Assembly: GCA_963847965.1 (NCBI GenBank)
Contig: CAWKCG010000004.1
Location: forward strand, 1-64,000
DNA from: Palsa-504 sp963847965
GTDB lineage: Bacteria > Actinomycetota > Actinomycetes > Streptosporangiales > Streptosporangiaceae
Direction: 5' to 3'
Length of the DNA: 64,000 nt
In this document: piece after piece, positions 17,939-27,261 of the stretch
Layout of the letters: each line of letters starts with the position of its first letter
Position numbering within the stretch: the first letter of the stretch is position 1
Made by a program: the position numbers and the translations under genes
Notes under the pieces: generated by a model
The model's input: only the letters and a program-made list of their open reading frames with translations
The model's database searches: none
Told to the model about the DNA's origin: nothing

Positions 17939-20026
17939 TCAGGGTAAGGATCTATGACCGGTCACTATCTCGTGGAGTTCGTGGAGGGCCGGACCGGCCT
18001 GGTCCTCGCTGCCGGCGGGATAGTCGCGCTGCCTCTGGGCGGTGAGGAAATCCCTGAACGCCTTCGAGGCCTCATCGTGCGAGAAGCGCAGGCTGCCGAA
18101 GTCCGGGTCGGCGGCGATCCATTCGGACGGGCGCTCAAGCTCGCACTCTGGGTTGCTGAGGGCGAACTCCAGGCTGGTGACGATTAGCCCGACGAGTTCC
18201 TCCAGATCGGCTTTGATGCCGTCAGCTGCGGCTGGTGCGGCCTGGAGCTCACGCTGGCGGTCGTGCACGATGGCCGCGTAGGCACAGGCCAGGTTGTACG
18301 CGGCCTGCCAGGACCGGGTGCTGCACTGCCGGGGCAGGCGGCGAGTGCGCATGCTCCTGGTCAGCTGCGGCGGCCTCTGCCGCGCCGTCTGGTCCGACCT
18401 GAGGCGCACGACCTCCCCGATATCCGCGCTGTCACCTGCGATGGCGGTCACTATCCGCATGGTCGTCCGGGCATGAGGCAGCTTGCGGGCGGGTCCTGCC
18501 GGGACGTCTGCGTTCGGCGGGCGCTTCAGCACGCGGCCGCCCGTGTCGTTGTTCAAGGCGCGGCGCACCGCCACGAGGAGCAGGCCGACGCAAACGCCGT
18601 CGTGAAAGGTCTGCCGATACGGCAGCTGCCAGTACGGCTTGAGGATGCCGCGTTCGTCGCGATGCCAGAACGACTGCCAGATGACGTGCGGGAGCGTCAG
18701 ATATCGCCGGATCGCGTGCAGTTCGTCCCACGCGACATCCAGCAAATCGGCTCGGAGCCTGGCCGGCAGTTCGGCCTTGCCGCCACGGCAGGCAGCATTG
18801 CTCTCGCCGGGTACGGCCAGCCCGGTGCGGTTCAGGATTTTGAGTGCTTCGTCAAGTTTGGGCACTTCTGCCGCATCGATTTTCTCGCCAGGGTCCGGAT
18901 TCGAGATCATCTCAAGCGACATGGCGAGGCGGTAACGTCCACGGTAGAAACGCGGATACCGCTCCCGGTTGATCGCGTGCAGCAGCAGGGCTTCGACGTG
19001 CCTGCCCTCGAGGTCGTAAAGATGCGCCAGTTCGTACCGGGTGACGCCGGCGCACAAGTTATTGCCCGCCACGTTCTCGAGAATCTGGATCTGCTCGTGC
19101 CGGGCGCGGCGGACCTCGTGCTCGGATTCCGGGTAGAGGCGCACCTGGCGGGCCAGCAGCATGGCCGCCAGGTCGCGGCCGTCCGCTGTGCCGGTACACC
19201 AGGGCGGCGCCGTCGGGTCTTCGGCGAAGATCTGCCTGGCGACGAAGCCGGCCACGACGGAGGCGGCCTCGTCGACGTCACGCGCGGCCAGGGTCTTGGT
19301 CGCGATGCTCGCTCCGGTTCTCGGATCCTGGAGGCTCACGGTAACCCTCGTCGCGGCGTCGCTCGGGAATCCTTCCACCCATGCCCGGACCTGGACCCGC
19401 CGCGGGCTCGGCCACAGCAGCCCGAAGAAACGGATCATGGCCCCGGCCAGGCCACTGCCGGAGAACCCGCTGGCTTCGACGATGGACGCCAGTCCTCGGG
19501 ACCTGCTGCCGCCCGGCAAGATGGAGGGCGAGCGTACCTCAACCGCGGGAAGCCGGAACCTGAGCTCCGCGACAAGCCGGTCGTGGCGCCGCTTGCCCCT
19601 CACATCCTCGGCGTCGCCGGGCGCGTCGTCATGACGGGCGCCCGGCCCGGCACCGGCCAGCGCCGACGTGTCCAGGCTGCGGGCCTGGCGATGCATCGCC
19701 CATACCTCAACTTCCCGGTAGCCGATCACGAGCAGGGCAATGATGATGATCCAGCCGACCGGTCCCGGCCCGAGCATGGGATGTTCCGGCGCCTGGCGGA
19801 AAAGGGCCATGCTGAGTGCGTCGGCGCCCTGGGTAAACGCGCCGGAAAGGCTTCCGGGCAGCGGCTGCGCTGGATGTTCTAAGCCATACCAGGTGATGTA
19901 CGCCACCGTTCCCAGAGCGATGAATCCCGCGGCTATCCGAAGCACGCGAAGGCTGAAGTGGTAGGCGATCAGGCCCAACGCCAGAGCCGCCACCGCGAAT
20001 GCCGCCCACACGATCCACGAATTCAT
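17939..20026 (-). CDS. Large hypothetical protein with N-terminal membrane helices
   Basis: The 695-residue protein begins with three hydrophobic segments (IVWAAFAVAALALGLIAYHF, VLRIAAGFIALGTVAYITWY, and later VGWIIIIALLVIGYREVEVW). These are followed by a large soluble region with helical motifs such as RYELAHLYDLEGRHVEALLL and WQAAYNLACAYAAI that look like TPR-type helix pairs. A GGGAGG ribosome site sits just upstream of the ATG. No catalytic motif is visible. Membrane-anchored TPR proteins of this kind often act as scaffolds, but that is inference. Its 5' end faces a decayed PucR-type gene. Confidence 0.65.
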   Translation of the reverse strand: MNSWIVWAAFAVAALALGLIAYHFSLRVLRIAAGFIALGTVAYITWYGLEHPAQPLPGSLSGAFTQGADALSMALFRQAPEHPMLGPGPVGWIIIIALLVIGYREVEVWAMHRQARSLDTSALAGAGPGARHDDAPGDAEDVRGKRRHDRLVAELRFRLPAVEVRSPSILPGGSRSRGLASIVEASGFSGSGLAGAMIRFFGLLWPSPRRVQVRAWVEGFPSDAATRVTVSLQDPRTGASIATKTLAARDVDEAASVVAGFVARQIFAEDPTAPPWCTGTADGRDLAAMLLARQVRLYPESEHEVRRARHEQIQILENVAGNNLCAGVTRYELAHLYDLEGRHVEALLLHAINRERYPRFYRGRYRLAMSLEMISNPDPGEKIDAAEVPKLDEALKILNRTGLAVPGESNAACRGGKAELPARLRADLLDVAWDELHAIRRYLTLPHVIWQSFWHRDERGILKPYWQLPYRQTFHDGVCVGLLLVAVRRALNNDTGGRVLKRPPNADVPAGPARKLPHARTTMRIVTAIAGDSADIGEVVRLRSDQTARQRPPQLTRSMRTRRLPRQCSTRSWQAAYNLACAYAAIVHDRQRELQAAPAAADGIKADLEELVGLIVTSLEFALSNPECELERPSEWIAADPDFGSLRFSHDEASKAFRDFLTAQRQRDYPAGSEDQAGPALHELHEIVTGHRSLP

Positions 20027-20140
20027 GGGCCTCGCCTCCCTGGTGGGACGGAGGGCCTGAATCCTCGCCCTGATACATCGCCCCTGAGCAGCCGATGACG
20101 ATCACCCGGTAGTGCTGCGGCATGCCTCTCCCATCAAGCC

Positions 20141-20473
20141 GGCGTACCACTGGTAGTAGAGAGAGATCACCGGGGCAGCTACGCCGTCTTCCAGTACCTG
20201 CCGCGCGACCAGGCGGCACCCGAGCGGATCTGCCGCGGCATAACCACGCTGCTGACCGAACGCACCGGGATGTACGAGGCCACGATCCGGGCCTACCTGG
20301 GCTGTGGCGCGAACGCCCAGCAGGCCGCGGCGCTGCTGCACATCCACCGGACCACCCTGTACTGGCGCCTGGCCCGGGTGACCGACCTCCTGGCGGTCGA
20401 CCTGAGCCGTGGCGATGACCGGCTGAAACTCCACCTAGCCCTCAAGCTCGCCGAGCTGGCTCGGCTGCTGTAG
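20141..20473 (+). pseudogene. C-terminal remnant of a PucR/CdaR-type regulator
   Basis: The open frame reads GSYAVFQYLPRDQ, then a helix-turn-helix, NAQQAAALLHIHRTTLYWRL, ending in LALKLAELARLL. This is the DNA-binding C-terminus of PucR/CdaR-type regulators, normally the last 80-100 residues of a 400-500 residue protein. No in-frame start or sensory domain exists upstream (stop at 20096); an ATG at 20270 could still yield a 67-residue HTH peptide. Probably a truncated relic. Confidence 0.65.
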
Positions 20474-20934
20474 CCGCCCTTCGGCCACTCAGCGCCGGAC
20501 AGGGTCGATCGCGGTGAACCCGCGCGCCTTCTCTGCGTGCTGCCGCTGTGTCAAGCTACGGGCAGTCTGCGGCCTGATCAGGGGAGTAACTGCAGCGGTG
20601 TCGGCACTGGGCTACGCGATTGGTCGGACCTCGGTCAGGGACGCCAAACTCGGCGGCATCGGCTGCGCCATTCTGCTGGAATATCTCCAGTGCTTGCCGA
20701 TTTGGATAACCCGGCCGGTTAATCTGCTTGAACGATGTGGTGTCGGCGTCCGCTGTGACGATAAGTAACACGTCGTAAAGCTGTTGTGGCGGGTGACGGC
20801 GATCGTGCTTATGCTGGTTCGTAAGGGGTGGGAGAGAACGTGTCTGTTTTCAGCGGTGCGGTACGTCGGTCCGGGATTCGAGCCGCAGCGCTCTGCGGTG
20901 TAGCCTGCCGTTCGGGTGGCGCTGGGCACGCCAG
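20474..20934. other. 460-bp gap without a convincing gene
   Basis: Nearly all of this stretch has lower GC than the genes. A reading frame at 20514-20768 lacks a ribosome site and protein-like composition (cysteine-rich, no family). It probably holds the promoter of the FHA-ABC gene, but no clear -35/-10 pair stands out. Confidence 0.4.
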
Positions 20935-23421
20935 ATGAATGGGCCTTCCGCCCGGCCGCATCCTCCAGCCGGGCCCGTGCTTTTCGTCAGCGTTGACGGA
21001 CAAAAGCGGACATTTCCGGCCGGATCGGCATGCCGGGTAGGCCGTAATCCCAAGTCAGATATTGTCCTGACTGACTCCCGGGTGTCGTGGGATCACGCGG
21101 TCCTTCATATGGAGCACGGCGCGTGGTACGCCGAAGACCGCGGTAGCACTAACGGCACGTTTGTGGACGCGCAGAAGATCGGCCGGTTTGAGATCACCGG
21201 AGACTGCACGCTGCGGTTCGGCAGCGGCGCCGAAGCTCCGGCCATGTTCTGCTCGCCGTCCCGCCCCGCCATCCCCTCCCGCCCTCCCGGCGGGACGCCT
21301 AATCCGCCCGGTGGCCCGCCTAATCCGCCTCACTGGGCCCTCTATGGCGACAGCTCTCTTCGGTCGCGCGTAGACCTGCAACCCACGGCGATTCGTTCGG
21401 CCGCGGTGCGTACCCTGCGCATCGGACGCGCGGATGACAACGACTTCGTGGTGGCCGACCTCAGCGTCTCGCGCCACCACGCGGAAGTGCGGAACGTCGG
21501 CGGCCGTCACGAGATTGTAGACCTGGGCAGCCACAACGGGACATTCCTTAACGGCAGCCAGATCGCGGGCCGGGCCCCGGTGACGGAGCAGGACATCATC
21601 GGCATCGGCCAGGCCACGTTCCGCCTGGTCGGTGACGAACTGCGGGAGTTCCTGGACGAGGGTGATGTTTCCCTGGTCGTGCAGGACCTGACCGTGCGAG
21701 TGGGGGAACAGGTTCTGCTGGACCGCTTGAGCTTTCCGATCGGTGAGCGCAGTGTGGTGGCGGTCATCGGCCCTAGCGGGGCGGGGAAGACGACGCTGCT
21801 CCACGCCCTGACGGGCCTGCGGCCCGCGACCGAAGGCATGGTCCTTTACGACAACCGCGACCTGTACTCGCATTACGCCGAGTTGCGGCACCGCATCGGC
21901 CTGGTGCCGCAGGAAGACGTCATCTATCAGAAGCTGACCCCCCGGCAGTTCCTCGGGTACGCGGCCGAGCTGAGATTTCCCGGGGATACGTCGCCCGAGG
22001 AGCGTGACAAGCGGGTCCAGGAGGTTATCGACGAGCTCAGGCTCATGCAAACCGCGAAGGAACAGCCCGTGGCGCCCGCCGACAGGCAGGCCGCGTCCCT
22101 GTCAGGCGGCCAGAAGAAAAGGGTCAGCATTGGACTGGAGTTGCTGACCAAACCTTCCGTGTTGTTCTTGGACGAGCCCACCTCCAGCCTGGACCCAGAG
22201 CTTAAAGAAGATGTCGTGGATGGCATGAGAGACCTGGCTAAAGATGGCCGTACGGTCATCATGGTTACCCACGACCTCGAATACCTTGATAAATGCGACC
22301 GCGTTCTGGTGCTTATGCCCGGGGGCCGGATGGCCTTTTACGGACCGTCCGACGACGGGCTCCGCTACTTCGGGAAACCGCGCTGGGTCGAGGTGTACCG
22401 GGCCTTCCGCACCGAGCCTGAGCGGGACTGGGCGGGAGAGTTCAGGCGGTCGTCCTGCTACCAGAAGTACGTGGCCACGGGACTGACCGGCCAGGCTCCG
22501 CAGTCCGTCCGCGCCGCTGCCGCGCCGCCCACGGCGCCGCGAAGCCGCCTGGCCCAGCTGACCATCTTGTGCCGGCGTTACGCCGCGCTCATCGCCGCGG
22601 ACCGTAGCTTCCTGATCTGGCTCCTGGCCTTGCCGATCGTGCTCGGGATCCTGATCAGGGCATCGGCGGGCGGCCGGGGCTTGGGCGGGCACGTCAACGC
22701 CGGCGCGGAGACCACGCTGCTGCTCCTGGTTATCATCGCCGCGTTCACCGGCGGGTTCAGCTCCGTGCAGGAACTGGTCAAGGAACGGGATATGTTCCGC
22801 AGGGAGCGGACGGCTGGCCTGTCCGCGGGCGCCTACCTGCTCTCCAAGGTCGTGGTGCTCGGGGTCATCACCGCTTTCCAGGCCGCGTTGCTGGTCATCG
22901 TCGGCGTGGCTGGCGAGCGGATGCCGAGCCGCGGCGCGGTCCTGACCTCGTTGCCGCTAATCGAGCTGATGGTGGACGTGGCCGTCCTCGCCGTCGCCTC
23001 GATGGTCCTGGGCCTGGTCGTGTCGGCGTGCGTCAGCTCGCAGAACCAGACCCTAACGGTGCTGATCGTCCTTTCGATGGTGCAGGTCATGCTGTGCGGA
23101 GCGCTGATCCCGCTCAGCGTGGGGCTGAAGCTGATCGCATCGGTGGCCCCGGCGCGCTGGGGCTTCGCCTCGGCCGCGTCGACCATCAACCTCAACGCGA
23201 TCCTGCCGCCGGGCAGCAAGGCCGACGCGCTATGGGTCCAGAAGCCATCCACCTGGCTGCTCGCCATCGGCGCGCAGGTCATCCTGGCCGTGCTATTCGC
23301 GCTCATCGCCTGGTGGAGACTGATCCAGATCAGTCCCGGCCGCAGCCGCCGGGCAGTCAGGCTCCGTGCCCCCGCTGCCATCAGCCGCCTCGCCGCCCCT
23401 AACCGGGCCCCGGTGACCTGA
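20935..23421 (+). CDS. Double-FHA ABC transporter (ATPase-permease fusion, Rv1747-like)
   Basis: An 828-residue fusion. FHA domain 1 (about residues 17-90) has VGRNPKSDIVL and DRGSTNGTFVD; FHA 2 (about 160-230) has IGRADDNDFVV, SRHHAEV and DLGSHNGTFLN. The ABC ATPase has Walker A GPSGAGKTT near residue 279, signature LSGGQKKR near 388 and Walker B VLFLDEPTSSLDP near 407. About six membrane helices (540-800) form an ABC-2 permease. In mycobacteria the relative Rv1747 exports cell-envelope lipids and is controlled by phosphothreonine binding from a Ser/Thr kinase. A kinase lies 1.5 kb downstream, so phospho-control is a fair inference. FHA phosphopeptide residues (R, S, H, N) are present in FHA 2; FHA 1 has WDHA in place of SRxHA. 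Confidence 0.87.
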   Translation: MNGPSARPHPPAGPVLFVSVDGQKRTFPAGSACRVGRNPKSDIVLTDSRVSWDHAVLHMEHGAWYAEDRGSTNGTFVDAQKIGRFEITGDCTLRFGSGAEAPAMFCSPSRPAIPSRPPGGTPNPPGGPPNPPHWALYGDSSLRSRVDLQPTAIRSAAVRTLRIGRADDNDFVVADLSVSRHHAEVRNVGGRHEIVDLGSHNGTFLNGSQIAGRAPVTEQDIIGIGQATFRLVGDELREFLDEGDVSLVVQDLTVRVGEQVLLDRLSFPIGERSVVAVIGPSGAGKTTLLHALTGLRPATEGMVLYDNRDLYSHYAELRHRIGLVPQEDVIYQKLTPRQFLGYAAELRFPGDTSPEERDKRVQEVIDELRLMQTAKEQPVAPADRQAASLSGGQKKRVSIGLELLTKPSVLFLDEPTSSLDPELKEDVVDGMRDLAKDGRTVIMVTHDLEYLDKCDRVLVLMPGGRMAFYGPSDDGLRYFGKPRWVEVYRAFRTEPERDWAGEFRRSSCYQKYVATGLTGQAPQSVRAAAAPPTAPRSRLAQLTILCRRYAALIAADRSFLIWLLALPIVLGILIRASAGGRGLGGHVNAGAETTLLLLVIIAAFTGGFSSVQELVKERDMFRRERTAGLSAGAYLLSKVVVLGVITAFQAALLVIVGVAGERMPSRGAVLTSLPLIELMVDVAVLAVASMVLGLVVSACVSSQNQTLTVLIVLSMVQVMLCGALIPLSVGLKLIASVAPARWGFASAASTINLNAILPPGSKADALWVQKPSTWLLAIGAQVILAVLFALIAWWRLIQISPGRSRRAVRLRAPAAISRLAAPNRAPVT

Positions 23422-23456
23422 CTCGTTGCCCAGCTTGGGCAGGTCGGGCGCCGAGG

Positions 23457-24713
23457 TCAGGCGGGGTCGAACCGGACCGGCATATTCGGGGGCGAGCGGA
23501 AGATCAGGCCGTGGATGTGCGGGTCTTCGGCGCCGGGGTCGAGGCGCAAGCCCGGCAGGCGGTCGAGTACGGCGTTCAGCAGGATGCGCATCTCCAGCCG
23601 GGCCAGGTGCATGCCCAGGCACTTGTGCGCTCCATCGCCGAACGAGAGGTGGTGCTTGTCTTCGCGGGATACGTCGAACCTGTCCGGATCGGGGTACTGC
23701 CCGGGGTCGCGGTTGGCCGCGCCGAGCGAGACCGCCACGAAGCCGCCGGAGGGGATGAGCACACCGCCCAGCTCCACGTCTTGCGTCGCCGTCCGCGCGA
23801 TGGTCAGCAGCGGGGTCTCCCACCGCAGCGCCTCCTCGATCGCCTGCGGCACCAGGTCCCGGTCCGCGCGGACCGCGTCGAGCTGAGCCGGATCCGCGAG
23901 CAGGCCGAACAGCAGGTTGCTTGACGACCGGTAGGTCGTCTCCGCCCCGGCGGGCAGGAGGAGCAGCAGGAAGGGGTAGATCTCGTCATCGCTGAGCCGG
24001 TGTCCGTCGACCTCGGCCTCGATCAGCTGGCTCACCAGGTCATCGCGGGTGTTCCGCCGCCGGTCGGCGATGATCTCGCCGAAGTAGCCGCGAAGCTCCT
24101 GGCTGGCGGCGACGGCGCGGTCCCAGTTCCGCATGACCGTGATCAGCTCGGTCGACAGCCGCAGGAACCGCGGCCAGTCGGCCTCGGGCAGGCCGAGGAC
24201 CCTGGCGATGACCCGGACCGGGAACGGGAAAGTCAGCTGCGCGATGAGGTCGGCGCGGCCGTCACCGGCGAAGGCGTCGATCAGCTCGCTGACGGTGCTC
24301 CCGATGATCGTGTCGCTCCAGGTTTCCAGCACGCGGGCGCGGAACGCCCTGGCCACCAGGGCGCGGTGACGCAGGTGCTCGGGCGGGTCCATCTGCAGGA
24401 TGGTCCGCCCCATGACCTGCCCCATGGTCGATGCGTAGCTGGCCGAGGAGAACCGCACGTTGTCGGTGAGCACCTGCTGCACGAGCTCGTGGGTGGTGAC
24501 GGTGAACAGGGACGTCATCCGCGGAGCCTTCGGGTCCATCCGGGACCGGCCGCCCGGCCTCGGGCCGAAGTGCACCTCCATGACCGGGGTTTCCGCGCGG
24601 ATACCGGCGAACATCGGATACGGGTCGCGTACGTCCCCGGCGAGTTCGGCGAAGTGCCGCATGGGGTTGTAGCCCTCCTCGGGAGGACCATCCTGCTGGG
24701 ACGTCATGACCAT
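23457..24713 (-). CDS. Cytochrome P450 (first)
   Basis: A 418-residue soluble bacterial P450. The heme-binding loop is FGDGAHKCLGMHLARLE with the axial Cys. The I-helix oxygen-binding motif is LPAGAETTYR, and the K-helix ExxR is EALRWETP. All key residues are present and length is normal, so it is probably an active monooxygenase needing external ferredoxin partners, none of which is nearby. It converges on the FHA-ABC gene. Substrate unknown. Confidence 0.9.
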   Translation of the reverse strand: MVMTSQQDGPPEEGYNPMRHFAELAGDVRDPYPMFAGIRAETPVMEVHFGPRPGGRSRMDPKAPRMTSLFTVTTHELVQQVLTDNVRFSSASYASTMGQVMGRTILQMDPPEHLRHRALVARAFRARVLETWSDTIIGSTVSELIDAFAGDGRADLIAQLTFPFPVRVIARVLGLPEADWPRFLRLSTELITVMRNWDRAVAASQELRGYFGEIIADRRRNTRDDLVSQLIEAEVDGHRLSDDEIYPFLLLLLPAGAETTYRSSSNLLFGLLADPAQLDAVRADRDLVPQAIEEALRWETPLLTIARTATQDVELGGVLIPSGGFVAVSLGAANRDPGQYPDPDRFDVSREDKHHLSFGDGAHKCLGMHLARLEMRILLNAVLDRLPGLRLDPGAEDPHIHGLIFRSPPNMPVRFDPA

Positions 24714-24770
24714 CCCCTTCCAGCGCAGGAACTACCCGCCTCTCAACCTACGCCGCGCAGGATCGCTTGG

Positions 24771-24860
24771 CCCAGCCAGGTCGGCGTCGTCTGGCCGCCC
24801 GCCAACGACACCAGCCCCGTCGCCCAGGACTTTGTCCGCTGCCGCCTGGACCACGCCCGG
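24771..24860 (+). pseudogene. LysR regulator C-terminal scrap
   Basis: The reading PSQVGVVWPPANDTSPVAQD then FVRCRLDHAR closely matches the C-terminus of the intact LysR protein at 48212-49111 (SQVGVAWPPTADTNPVVQD, FVRCCLE). Nothing upstream in this frame looks like a LysR body; the neighbouring P450 starts 58 bp away on the other strand. It is a leftover of a deleted LysR gene. Confidence 0.6.
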
Positions 24861-24975
24861 ACCGCCCGAACCGGTCGCGAACGGGCGCGGTTTGCGGTAT
24901 AGATGCTGGTTGTAGCCCGATAGCTCCACGATCTGCTCCCCGCGGCGGATGGGAACCCGGGGGTCTGGTCTGCTG

Positions 24976-27090
24976 ATGGATGCTCTGGAGCCCGGCGATC
25001 CCGGTAGCGTAGGCGGCTACCGGCTGCTGGGCAGGCTGGGCGCCGGGGGCATGGGGCAGGTGTACCTGGGAGTGTCGCCGGGCGGCCGCACGGTCGCCGT
25101 GAAGTTGATCCACTCGGTGCACGCCCGGGACGCCCAGTTCCGGGAGCGGTTCGCCCGGGAGGTCGAGGCGGCGCACCGGGTCGGGGGTTTCCACACCGCC
25201 CTGGTGGTCGACGCCGACCCGCATGCCGATCCGCCGTGGATGGTGACCGCCTACATCGAGGGGCCGTCGTTGCACGAGGCGGTCCGCCGGGCCGGGCCGC
25301 TGCCGCTTGACCAGGTGCGGGTGCTCGGCGCCGGGCTGGCCGAAGGGCTGGGTGCGATCCACGCCTGCGGGCTGGTGCACCGGGACCTCAAGCCGGGCAA
25401 CGTGATCCTGGCCGCGGACGGGCCGCGGATCATCGACTTCGGGGTGGCCCGGGTGGTCGACGCGAGCACGGGGATCACGATGACCGGGACGGTGATAGGC
25501 ACGGTGGCGTTCATGTCGCCGGAGCAGATCCGCGGCGAGGTGGCCGGGCAGGCCAGCGATGTCTTCTCGCTGGGCGGCGTGCTGGGGTTCGCGGCCACGG
25601 GTCGGCCGCCGTTCGGCACTGACTCGCCCGTATCGATCATGTACCGCGTCGTCAACCAGCCACCGGACCTGGCCGGGGTGGCCGACGGCGGGCTCCGCGA
25701 GGTGATCGCCGGCTGCCTGGCCAAGTCTCCCGCCGACCGACCGCCGGTCCGGGCCGTCCTGGCTGCGCTCAGTAGGCCGGGCCTGGCGCTATCTGCCTTC
25801 AGCAGCCCGGCCCGGGCCGCCGCGTATCACGCGCCCGCGGGTGTGGCGCCCGCCGCCACGGGTTACGAGGCGTCGACGGAGACTCCGGCACCTGCCGCAA
25901 CTGGCCCGGTACGCGGAGCGCTATCCCCTCGCGGCACGGTGCCGCCGGCCGGGGCAACGCCATCAAGGACAATGTCGTCCAGGGCCGGGCACGTCCGGCG
26001 ATCTCGCCCGAAGGCTGGGCTCATCGCGGCCGCCGCAGCCGGTGCCGCCGTCGTGGTCGCCGTCATCCTCGCCGTCGCGCTGATCCCCGCCAGCACTCCG
26101 AACGCCGCGGCCGGCCACCGCCCGAGCGCGGCAGCCAGCGCCGGGAGCACGATCACCCTGCACGGCGCGGATACAACCGGATCGAACGACGTCTCGTTCA
26201 TTGCGGGCGGCAGGCTGCTGGCCGACACTGGTCCCGACGGCCGCGCCTACGCCTGGGATCTCGCCACCCGCACGCTCGTCCACTCCCTGACCACCCCGCG
26301 CCAGACCTCCGTCGACTCGGCGTTCAGCCCGGACGGTACGCTGCTGGCCAGTGCCGTGGGCCCCTACGCCGTGGGTGTTGACCTGTGGGACGTTGCCACC
26401 GGCCAGCGCATCACCACCCTCACCAACCCGCCGCAGCATAACGGCGTCGTCAAGCTGGTGTTCAGCCCGGACGGAAAGTTCCTGGCCGTCGCCGACGGGG
26501 GGCACGTGTGCGTGTGGAATCTCGCCACCGACGCGCTCACCGTCAACCTCACCACCCCGGGCGGGGGCATCACCGCGATGGCATTCAGCCCGGACGGCAA
26601 GCTCCTGGCGACCTCCACCAACACCGGCAGCCTCAGCGTCAACCCCGTCCTCCTGTGGGACGTCGCCACGGGCGACCAGGTGGCCACGCCGCTAGCCGGC
26701 CTTCAGGGCGTCGAGAAATGGGGTGTCCAGGGTCTCGCGTTCAGCCCGGACGGCAAGCTCCTGGCCCTGAGCGGCATCGGCGGCATCTACCTGTGGGAGA
26801 TCGCCACCCATAACCTCGTCAGGACCATTCCCTTCAATGGCGAGGGCAGCCTTGAGCTGCAGTCGCTGGCGTTCAGCCCGGACGGCAGGTTCCTGGCCGC
26901 GGGCGCGTGGGGAATTTCGCATGGCGCCTACGTGTGGGACGCCGCCACCGGTACGCTCGTCCGCACCTTCTCCGACCCGGGCGGGTATCCCGTCTCGGAC
27001 GTGGCGTTCAGCCCGGACGGCAAGTTCCTGGCCTTCGCCGACCAGGCCGGCGAGGTCTACGTCAAGGGCACGAGCCAGCTCGTCTCGTAA
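24976..27090 (+). CDS. Membrane Ser/Thr protein kinase with a WD40 sensor domain
   Basis: The protein has 704 residues. The ATG at 24976 is chosen because the kinase fold starts directly after it. The kinase domain has the Gly-rich loop LGAGGMGQVYLG, the lysine VAVKLI, the catalytic loop HRDLKPGN near residue 135 and the metal motif IDFGVA near 153. A Pro/Ala-rich juxtamembrane linker and one transmembrane helix (about 348-370) lead to a C-terminal beta-propeller with seven WD40-like units, six carrying FSPDGxxLA. PknB-type kinases of this shape probably sense a ligand outside the cell; the WD40 half is extracytoplasmic by topology. FHA proteins at 20935 and 62846 are natural phospho-readers. 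Confidence 0.9.
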   Translation: MDALEPGDPGSVGGYRLLGRLGAGGMGQVYLGVSPGGRTVAVKLIHSVHARDAQFRERFAREVEAAHRVGGFHTALVVDADPHADPPWMVTAYIEGPSLHEAVRRAGPLPLDQVRVLGAGLAEGLGAIHACGLVHRDLKPGNVILAADGPRIIDFGVARVVDASTGITMTGTVIGTVAFMSPEQIRGEVAGQASDVFSLGGVLGFAATGRPPFGTDSPVSIMYRVVNQPPDLAGVADGGLREVIAGCLAKSPADRPPVRAVLAALSRPGLALSAFSSPARAAAYHAPAGVAPAATGYEASTETPAPAATGPVRGALSPRGTVPPAGATPSRTMSSRAGHVRRSRPKAGLIAAAAAGAAVVVAVILAVALIPASTPNAAAGHRPSAAASAGSTITLHGADTTGSNDVSFIAGGRLLADTGPDGRAYAWDLATRTLVHSLTTPRQTSVDSAFSPDGTLLASAVGPYAVGVDLWDVATGQRITTLTNPPQHNGVVKLVFSPDGKFLAVADGGHVCVWNLATDALTVNLTTPGGGITAMAFSPDGKLLATSTNTGSLSVNPVLLWDVATGDQVATPLAGLQGVEKWGVQGLAFSPDGKLLALSGIGGIYLWEIATHNLVRTIPFNGEGSLELQSLAFSPDGRFLAAGAWGISHGAYVWDAATGTLVRTFSDPGGYPVSDVAFSPDGKFLAFADQAGEVYVKGTSQLVS

Positions 27091-27261
27091 ACCACGGCGG
27101 CTCGCGGCCCAGCTCGGCGCCATCATCCCGACTTTGATCACGATCACGGGCTTTCGCGGACTTTCGCTTCCCGGACTTCGAGAGCTTGACCTGCAGGTTT
27201 GTTCTCGTGAGGTCTGAGTTTTGCGCACTAGGCGGGAGGCCCGGGGCCGTAGTGTGGGCGG

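Noticed and set aside
18263..19882. Plus-strand frame of 539 codons opposite the 695-residue membrane protein
   Set aside because: No protein-like motifs; the reverse-strand protein has membrane helices and a good ribosome site.
20514..20768. Small Cys-rich reading frame before the FHA-ABC gene
   Set aside because: No ribosome site, no recognisable family and codon use unlike real genes here.
20871..20900. Sequence resembling a tRNA T-arm (GGGATTCGAGCC)
   Set aside because: No acceptor, D or anticodon stems could be built around it.
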